Shown here: one piece after another, positions 9,037 through 13,968 of the stretch
Numbering within the stretch: the first letter of the stretch is position 1
Layout: every line of letters begins with the position of its first letter
Assembly: GCA_900128585.1 (NCBI GenBank)
Contig: LT642597.1
Coordinates: 1-13,968 of the forward strand
DNA: 13,968 nt
Direction of reading: 5' to 3'
Origin: Stramenopiles sp. TOSAG23-3
Taxonomy: Eukaryota > Sar
Translations under genes and position numbers: made by a program
The notes under the pieces: model-generated
What the model was told of the DNA's origin: nothing
The model's database searches: none
The model's input: the letters and a program-made list of their open reading frames with translations, nothing else

Positions 9037-9741
9037 TCATTTACCCCCTTGGTCCCTTTCCACCAACGCGGCATCGACCAAATCGAACAGCACGGGCGTA
9101 TCGCGCAAGCCTTTCTTCACAACGAACGACTTTAGCAGCCCACGCTGGCCGTAAAATTCGACCAACGGCATGGTTTCTTCCTTGTAAATTTCCATCCTCG
9201 ACCGTATGACGTCTTCGGTGTCGTCGTCCCGTTTTGTCAAGTAGGCCTCGCAGGCCTCCGGGGCCGGCATTGCCGGCATGTCGTACTCGCCCCCGTTCTC
9301 GTAGACCGACGCGACGTTGTACGACGTCTTGCAACGAGAGCATACCCTTCGTCCCAGCAGCTTTTTAACGATAAACTCTTCCTTCAAGGATATATCTATT
9401 ACAGCAGAAATGTCCATGATCGAACCAGCCTCAGCGAGAAGTTCGGCCTGCCGAATCGTTCGGGGAAACCCGTCCAGGATGAACCCGTCCAACCTCTCGC
9501 TCTCCAGCTTGGAGAGCAACATGTTCGTCACCAGCTCGTCCGGGGCGAGCAGTCCACCCTTTATGTACCCCTCAAACTCCATCCCTAGCGAAGACTTGCG
9601 CTCCACGTGCTCTCGGATCATGTCCCCGGTTGAGATGGCCGAGACGCCCAAGAACTTGGACAGTTCCCGGGCGTATGTGCCCTTTCCCGAGCCAGGGGCG
9701 CCTAGAAATATGACGCGCGCTCGGTGCCGCAGCGCTTGCAT
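9037..9741 (-). CDS. Adenylate kinase (long-LID type)
   Basis: A 234-aa adenylate kinase, which interconverts ATP + AMP and 2 ADP. Visible motifs: P-loop GAPGSGKGT (14-22), AMP-site STGDMIR (37-43), DGFPRT (90-95), and a long LID (about 131-175) with CSRC (134-137) and later C164, then the RDDDTEDVIRSRM segment with catalytic arginines. The third zinc ligand of the bacterial four-Cys LID is not a Cys here (P161), a pattern I recall from plant plastid and some protist enzymes. Only nine residues precede the first strand, so there is no long transit peptide, although MQALRHRAR is basic and could start a mitochondrial signal. The stop is TGA. The ATG lies only 18 nt after the stop of the NDUFAF8-like gene and in the same frame, suggesting a dicistronic transcript, an internal promoter, or readthrough. 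Confidence 0.93.
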   Translation of the reverse strand: MQALRHRARVIFLGAPGSGKGTYARELSKFLGVSAISTGDMIREHVERKSSLGMEFEGYIKGGLLAPDELVTNMLLSKLESERLDGFILDGFPRTIRQAELLAEAGSIMDISAVIDISLKEEFIVKKLLGRRVCSRCKTSYNVASVYENGGEYDMPAMPAPEACEAYLTKRDDDTEDVIRSRMEIYKEETMPLVEFYGQRGLLKSFVVKKGLRDTPVLFDLVDAALVERDQGGK

Positions 9742-9759
9742 GGTCGTCAGGCAGGGCGG

Positions 9760-9972
9760 CTATTTTCTTGGCTTACGCAACGCTCGATTGAAACACTTCT
9801 TTAAATTCCTAAACTCTTGCTCACAAGCATGCTTTTTAATGTCCGTCGTAATCTCAGCCAAACACGTGCCGTAACTCGCTACCTCTACCGGGCAAGACGT
9901 TGAAACCTCCCTAAACAGCGCAGAAAAACGAATTGCTTGCTTTGTTGCTGTGGTGGACGGACCGTTCGGCAT
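9760..9972 (-). CDS. Twin CX9C (CHCH) protein, NDUFAF8-like complex I assembly factor
   Basis: A 70-aa protein with two perfect CX9C motifs, C27-x9-C37 and C50-x9-C60, the hallmark of small proteins imported into the mitochondrial intermembrane space and oxidised by the Mia40 relay. Length, the Ala-Ser-Tyr-Gly stretch before C37, the EQEF run after C50 and the CF after the second motif match NDUFAF8 (C17orf89) as I recall it; human NDUFAF8 is 74 aa and stabilises NDUFAF5, a complex I assembly factor. The start is the ATG at 9972 (G at -3); the frame is open upstream but has no earlier ATG, and the family size fits. It ends in TAG, 18 nt before the adenylate kinase ATG. Other short twin CX9C families are possible, but NDUFAF8 is the best fit. 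Confidence 0.8.
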   Translation of the reverse strand: MPNGPSTTATKQAIRFSALFREVSTSCPVEVASYGTCLAEITTDIKKHACEQEFRNLKKCFNRALRKPRK

Positions 9973-10062
9973 AACACAGAGGGGAAAAAAAGAAATGTAC
10001 GGCGAAAGAACGAACGCGAAGAGCAAGGGAGGGAACAATGGTTTTGTTTCTCTCTGTCACCA

Positions 10063-10092
10063 CTTTCTTTCTCTTTCTTTCTCTTTCTTTCT
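10063..10092. repeat. Three perfect copies of CTTTCTTTCT
   Basis: A 10-bp unit is repeated three times without change, about 90 bp upstream of the NDUFAF8-like ATG. In that gene's sense it is a purine-rich tract, so it may be transcribed as 5'UTR or lie in the core promoter. Confidence 0.9.
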
Positions 10093-10222
10093 CTACCTTC
10101 TTGTTGGCTAGACTGTTTTGGTAAAGACGCTAATCATATCGTTTCAACCAAAGTTGATATTTTTTGGAACATAATGGAAAAAGAGAATCAACAAAAAATA
10201 GATCATCATAGAACAATAAAAA

Positions 10223-10262
10223 TGACGACGACTGAGTGACGGCTGACGGTGACGGCTGACGG
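10223..10262. promoter_or_regulatory. Cluster of five TGACG motifs, including a 13-bp perfect tandem repeat
   Basis: TGACG occurs at 10223, 10237, 10244, 10250 and 10257. The last four come from a perfect tandem of TGACGGCTGACGG (10237-10249 and 10250-10262). TGACG/CGTCA is the half-site bound by many bZIP (CREB/as-1 type) factors. It lies 250-290 bp upstream of the NDUFAF8-like ATG. A regulatory role is inference; it may be only a small minisatellite. Confidence 0.35.
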
Positions 10263-10270
10263 ACCCTCAT

Positions 10271-10315
10271 CTTCTTCTTTCTTTCTCTTCCTTCTTCTTC
10301 TTCTTCTTCTTCTTC
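10271..10315. repeat. CTT-rich microsatellite
   Basis: Three CTT units (10271-10279), a degenerate CTTT/CTC stretch, then eight perfect CTT units (10291-10314). As in the two other arrays of the window, the pyrimidine strand is the plus strand. An A-rich tract follows. Confidence 0.93.
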
Positions 10316-10578
10316 GTTCCTTTCTTTAATTAAAAAAAATAAAAATCGCAATTTTTTTCTAAATAAAATGTTTTAGGACAAACAATAAACAACAGTAAAA
10401 ATGAATACAAATAAAATAGTTATAATAATATATAAATGAAATAGCTATACTAATACAGTATATCTATTTTATCCTTAATTAGACTATTGTGAATCGCATC
10501 ATCACCACTTTCTCTTTTTCTCTACCGAAACTAGTCTATAATATATTTATACTACTACATAATAATAAATACTACTTA

Positions 10579-10584
10579 TTTATT
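10579..10584 (-). promoter_or_regulatory. Possible AATAAA polyadenylation signal for the carrier gene
   Basis: AATAAA reads on the minus strand about 30 nt past the TAA of the carrier gene, a usual position. The surroundings are so AT-rich that a chance match is likely. Confidence 0.25.
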
Positions 10585-10612
10585 TTTAATACACGCCTGT
10601 TTTTCTTCTTTT

Positions 10613-11500
10613 TTAAAGGAGAGGTTCGCCTTTGATGTACCGTTTCTGCAGCTCAAACGCCAGAAGGGCGACGGAGAAGAGCGGGGCCGTAACTGTCATG
10701 CGGGGAATACTACCTTTGAACAGTGCCCCAAACCCTTCCTGCCCGGTGGTCTTCCGGAAGCAATCGACCATGCCAGAGTAGCGTTCCCTGGCGCCTTCGG
10801 CCTGCAGCCTCGTCTTGATGACGTCGGCGGGGGTGCATGCCCAGGCGGCACTCATCCCTGCAAGGCCGCCGGCGACGATGATGCTACCGATGCCAGCGTG
10901 ACCGTGCTCGTCCGACAGCTGATCCTTGATGACGGCATATCCTGGAAAGAATATCATCGAGTACGGGACGTCGCGCATCCAGGTCACAAACACCCCCCGG
11001 TACAGGCCCGTGAGCCCGAGCCCTCGAACGACCTGCATGGTGGACAGCCGTTCCGCGGCGGGCTTCAAGTTCTGGAGCTGCATTCGCAGCTTTACAATTT
11101 CCATTGGGTTGGTAGCCGACACTTGGCAGAAGCCGGCCGCGGCCCCGGCGAGGATCTGGTTAGGCAACGTCAGGACCCCCGTGCTCTCGTCCGTCAGGAG
11201 TTCCCGGAACAGGTCATTCGCGCCCAGCTTGATGGCCTTTTCTGGCGACACGCCGACTAAGTTTGCACCAAGGCCCTTGTACATTCCAAGGAAGGACTCC
11301 TTCGCGATTATCGTTCGGAACGCGTGGGCGACGCCACGGTACGGGAGCCTCCCAGTCTTCGGGTCCGGCACTTGGTTTTGCAGACGGGTCTTCACCACAT
11401 CGATCGGAAAAATGCAAGAGGTTCCAATAATACCAGCCACCGCGCCCACGGCCAACTTTTGGTGAAACGGGATCTTTACGCCCGAGTCGTCGCCTGGCAT
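10613..11500 (-). CDS. Mitochondrial carrier (SLC25), glutamate / aspartate-glutamate carrier-like
   Basis: A 295-aa protein of normal SLC25 size, with three homologous repeats of about 100 residues (about 12-103, 112-197, 203-290), each with two membrane helices. The signature P-x-[DE]-x-x-[KR] occurs three times: P32-I-D-V-V-K37, P132-M-E-I-V-K137, P224-A-D-V-I-K229. The inner membrane is the expected location. The SPEKAIKL segment (85-92), the PMEIVK motif and the RDVPYSMIFF segment (176-185) are those I associate with the glutamate carriers (SLC25A22/A18) and the carrier half of the aspartate/glutamate carriers. There is no N-terminal EF-hand extension, so a plain glutamate carrier fits better. 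Substrate assignment is inference. The start ATG has A at -3; the stop is TAA. It is followed on the same strand by two further probable mitochondrial genes. Confidence 0.92.
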   Translation of the reverse strand: MPGDDSGVKIPFHQKLAVGAVAGIIGTSCIFPIDVVKTRLQNQVPDPKTGRLPYRGVAHAFRTIIAKESFLGMYKGLGANLVGVSPEKAIKLGANDLFRELLTDESTGVLTLPNQILAGAAAGFCQVSATNPMEIVKLRMQLQNLKPAAERLSTMQVVRGLGLTGLYRGVFVTWMRDVPYSMIFFPGYAVIKDQLSDEHGHAGIGSIIVAGGLAGMSAAWACTPADVIKTRLQAEGARERYSGMVDCFRKTTGQEGFGALFKGSIPRMTVTAPLFSVALLAFELQKRYIKGEPLL

Positions 11501-12683
11501 GGTGTTGGGTTGGGTGTGTGTGGGACGTTAAGCAACAGCAGTCACTACGGGAGTTCCTTCTATGCAGCACCGCACGCGGTTGTCGGTGGATTTGGCAAAG
11601 GTAAAAAGATGAATGTGTGGTTTACTAAGTTGGTGGATGGGATGAGAAACATTTTTGAGTTTCTAACTTGTACATAAATGTATATACTGTATTACATACG
11701 TATATATATTTTCTTACTATATTTAACTTGAACTTAAATAAAGTTGATATAATAATAATAATAAATACTTGTTGTAATAATAATATAGAGAAGAGGTAGA
11801 CGACGACTAAATAAAATAAAAAATATAAAAAAAAAATAATAAAATATAATCTCGTTAAAAAAAAAAATACAATTATTATTATTATAATTAATTATTTACA
11901 TATAAATACCATGAAGAGAAGTTATTAGAGACTATAGCTTTTATAATAGTTTCTCCTATTTTTTTTTTTAACACCACAGCCCACAGCTTACCACCACTAC
12001 CACCACTGGACCACTGGATCACACTTTTATTTTTATTTTATTTTATTTTAAAATCTCAAATCTCCTCCGGTTGATTGAATAGATCTTTACCAGCTGCTAT
12101 GTGAGTATATGCTGTTATTTACCGGTATTGTAGTGGTTGTAGTAGCTAGTAGTACGAGGAGTAGTTGAATTAATAAGAATAACACCATATAGTACAAATA
12201 TTGTGATTATGTTATTTTTATAAATCGGACTCCGAAGAGGAGTCGTAGTTATATAGGAGGACTGTACTTAGACAGTACTATAATAAAGCTGTAAGTAGAA
12301 CATTCTTTTTATTTTATTTACCAACAAAAAATGGACAACGGAAGAGAACTAAAAAAAAAAAAAAATTAAAAAAAAATAATACTGTAATACAATGAAGAAC
12401 TGATCGATGATGAATGAATAAAATGAATAATCTATTTTAATTAGGCTTAATTTTAGGGGGGGGAGTAAAATAGGCTATAAAATATAACAAAATATATCTA
12501 ATATAAGTATCTCAGTGAATTATACTAACTTCAATTTCAATGCCGATACAATACAATACAATACAATTCAGTACAATGCAAGGCAATGCAATTGATTATA
12601 CACAAAAGGCTTCTTCTCTCACTTTTCTCAACCCACAAGAGGCAGACAGGCGCTCTTGGTGCACTTCACGATTGCGTACAACA
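11501..12683. other. AT-rich divergent intergenic region
   Basis: This 1.18-kb spacer lies between the minus-strand carrier and the plus-strand EF-hand/ankyrin gene, so it must hold both promoters. The first 140 bp are mixed in composition; the rest is very AT-rich, with A and T homopolymers, a CCACCACT-type run (11991-12017), five near-perfect TTTTA units (12025-12050), an inverted repeat GACTCC/GGAGTC (12228-12244) and a G8 run near 12457. No gene, tRNA or mobile element is visible. Confidence 0.6.
12547..12566. repeat. Four perfect TACAA units
   Basis: Four tandem copies of TACAA, followed by degenerate copies (TACAATGCAAGGCAATGCAA) to about 12590. The repeat lies inside the in-frame extension upstream of the EF-hand/ankyrin gene and is one reason to doubt that the extension is translated. 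Confidence 0.9.
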
Positions 12684-13847
12684 ATGGACGAGAAAGAGAA
12701 GTACGACGAAGAAACCCATTTTGAAAACGAGAAATGGCGAGCAGAGGCTGGCTACAAATTTCTTCAAGAAATTCATAGCAGACAGCAGGAAGAGATGAAA
12801 GAGTACGTTCAGAAGACGATCGCGCGGGAGGAATGGATGAGAAGTCCGGAGAAGAAAAAGTTGGAAGAGCGGGTGAGGGCGCACGAATCGATGGAGGAGA
12901 ACGGAAACCCTCCAGTCAACGCCGGCCTGCTCGTGAAACAGATCAGGCGCCTGCTTCGTTTGCACATGAAGAGAGAGCTGGTGGGCGCCGACCAGAACAA
13001 CGCGGAGTACCTGAAATCGATATTTTCACTTTTTGACGTCAACCAAGATGGGATCATCTCCAGGAAAGAGTTCTGCTTCATACTGGAGAAGCAGCTGGAC
13101 TTGCACGTAGAACAGTACGAGGTGGACGCCCTGATGCACCATTTTGATAGAGACAAAAACGGAAAGATCGATTTCAACGAGTTTTGCCAACAAATGCAGC
13201 AGGAGGAGTCGCCCTCCTTTGGCCCGCACAACGACGATTTCAATATCGTGCGCACGGAGGAAGATCTTGCGAGGCGGGCAACCGCCGCCGTGATCATGCA
13301 GAAGCACTGGCGCGGCTTTCTCGGCCGCCAAATGGCACTCCAAAAGTTCATAGAGCACCTTCAGGAAGAAGAGAAGCAAAGGCTGAGGAAACAAGAGGAA
13401 TTCATGGAAGTACACGCTCATGAACAAGAAGAGGAAGAGAAGAAAAAAGAGGCCAAGCGCGAGCTTTATCGAAAGGAGTCCGTAAAGAAAATGTCGCACA
13501 CCCCATTCACAACAAAGTACGGCGCAACGGCGTTTCACATTGCATGCTGCCATGGGAACCTGGAGCAGGCCCGTGCATTGAAGGCGGCGACGAAAAACTT
13601 CAACATGTTTCAAGTGACAAACGACGGGGAGACAGCGCTGCACCTTGCTGCGGGAAAGAACCACAAGGAGATGTGCGTGTGGTTGCTACGTTCTGGTCTT
13701 TCGCACGAAAGCAAAACGTTCTTTGGCCATACGCCTGTAGACTACGCTTACGGAAACGGTCATGACGCCATTGTGCAGCTTTTGACAGAAGAAAAGGAGG
13801 CGCTGACGAGGAAGTGGAGGTTTTGGGAGCCGGACGAGGACGATTGA
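12684..13847 (+). CDS. EF-hand / IQ-motif / ankyrin-repeat protein
   Basis: A 387-aa protein of no named family. A charged helical N-terminus (about 1-100) is followed by two complete EF-hands with canonical 12-residue loops, D118-V-N-Q-D-G-I-I-S-R-K-E129 and D155-R-D-K-N-G-K-I-D-F-N-E166. An IQ motif (about 201-216; Q206, R210, G211, R215), expected to bind calmodulin or a similar light chain, comes next, then a Glu/Lys-rich coiled coil (about 217-268) and about three ankyrin repeats (about 279-308, 313-342, 347-376). The protein therefore could both bind calcium itself and recruit calmodulin, with the ankyrin part binding a partner. A calcium-regulated scaffold, perhaps flagellar or cytoskeletal, is inference. 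I chose the ATG at 12684 (A at -3, G at +4). In-frame ATGs at 12540 and 12576 would add 48 or 36 residues but lie in or beside the TACAA repeat; 12540 has a poor context. The stop is TGA. Confidence 0.85.
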   Translation: MDEKEKYDEETHFENEKWRAEAGYKFLQEIHSRQQEEMKEYVQKTIAREEWMRSPEKKKLEERVRAHESMEENGNPPVNAGLLVKQIRRLLRLHMKRELVGADQNNAEYLKSIFSLFDVNQDGIISRKEFCFILEKQLDLHVEQYEVDALMHHFDRDKNGKIDFNEFCQQMQQEESPSFGPHNDDFNIVRTEEDLARRATAAVIMQKHWRGFLGRQMALQKFIEHLQEEEKQRLRKQEEFMEVHAHEQEEEEKKKEAKRELYRKESVKKMSHTPFTTKYGATAFHIACCHGNLEQARALKAATKNFNMFQVTNDGETALHLAAGKNHKEMCVWLLRSGLSHESKTFFGHTPVDYAYGNGHDAIVQLLTEEKEALTRKWRFWEPDEDD

Positions 13848-13968
13848 AAGGTGTGGTGGGTGGCGGTGGTAAGACAGAATGCATCGGTGAAAAAAAGTGT
13901 TTTTTTGATGAAAATCCTACAACAATATGATTGATATCTATGTTGTAAGGGTTTAGAAATGATGGAGG

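Larger units (their letters stand above)
9973..10612. other. AT-rich intergenic region with repeats
   Basis: This 640-bp region lies upstream of the NDUFAF8-like/adenylate kinase pair and downstream of the carrier gene, all on the minus strand, so it should hold a promoter and a 3'UTR. It contains a CTTTCTTTCT repeat, a cluster of TGACG motifs, a CTT array, then a very AT-rich block (about 10320-10600). I find no coding frame or RNA gene. Confidence 0.6.

Noticed and set aside
9760-9785. A GTAAGC donor-like sequence near the end of the NDUFAF8-like gene that could splice out the TAG
   Set aside because: The only acceptor before the kinase ATG would leave an intron of under 20 nt, too short for normal splicing.
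9973-10038. N-terminal extension of the NDUFAF8-like protein
   Set aside because: The extension would start at a TTG codon; the ATG at 9972 gives the size usual for the family.
12540-12683. 48-residue N-terminal extension of the EF-hand/ankyrin protein
   Set aside because: It is in frame but encoded partly by the TACAA repeat and starts at an ATG with a poor context; the ATG at 12684 is much better. It is not fully excluded.
13890-13906. A7-GTG-T7 hairpin after the last gene
   Set aside because: A pure A:T stem in a eukaryotic 3' flank is not a terminator, and such runs are common in this window.
1-13968. tRNA, rRNA, CRISPR array or transposon
   Set aside because: I looked on both strands for tRNA T-loop signatures, regular spaced repeats, terminal inverted repeats and transposase or reverse-transcriptase motifs and saw none.

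Overview
This window looks like nuclear DNA of a unicellular eukaryote. The coding blocks are intronless and fairly GC-rich. The intergenic stretches are strongly AT-rich and full of homopolymers and long CTT/GAA microsatellites. The proteins are typically eukaryotic: a polycystin-like GPS receptor, a SAYSvFN protein, a twin CX9C protein, a mitochondrial carrier, and an EF-hand/IQ/ankyrin protein. All three stop codons end genes (TAG, TAA, TGA) and the 2309-codon ORF contains none of them in frame, so the code is standard. The lineage cannot be fixed from the sequence. The mix of RCC1-like repeats, beta-helix and ephrin-receptor-like cysteine repeats in one GPS protein suggests a protist such as a stramenopile or another microalga, but that is inference.

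Layout: 1-79 is a CTT array at the window edge. 469-7398 (minus) is a giant membrane receptor. A 955-bp divergent intergenic region follows, with a candidate 5'UTR intron and a second, long TTC array. 8354-8887 (plus) encodes a SAYSD1-like ER protein. It converges on a minus-strand pair, a 70-aa NDUFAF8-like twin CX9C protein (9760-9972) followed 18 nt later and in the same frame by adenylate kinase (9037-9741). After another AT-rich gap with a third CTT array and a cluster of TGACG motifs comes a glutamate-carrier-like SLC25 protein (10613-11500, minus). A 1.2-kb AT-rich divergent spacer then leads to an EF-hand/IQ/ankyrin gene (12684-13847, plus).

How the genes relate: there is no operon-like pathway, but three consecutive minus-strand genes (carrier, NDUFAF8-like, adenylate kinase) all plausibly act in mitochondria, and the last two are close enough to share a transcript. 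The receptor and the EF-hand/IQ protein are both candidate signalling proteins, with no evidence that they work together.

The points most worth following are the architecture of the receptor (a polycystin-1-like GPS plus first five membrane segments without the channel, with a PH-like domain in a cytosolic loop), its recent 156-bp in-frame internal duplication, and the NDUFAF8-like/adenylate kinase pair separated by one in-frame TAG.
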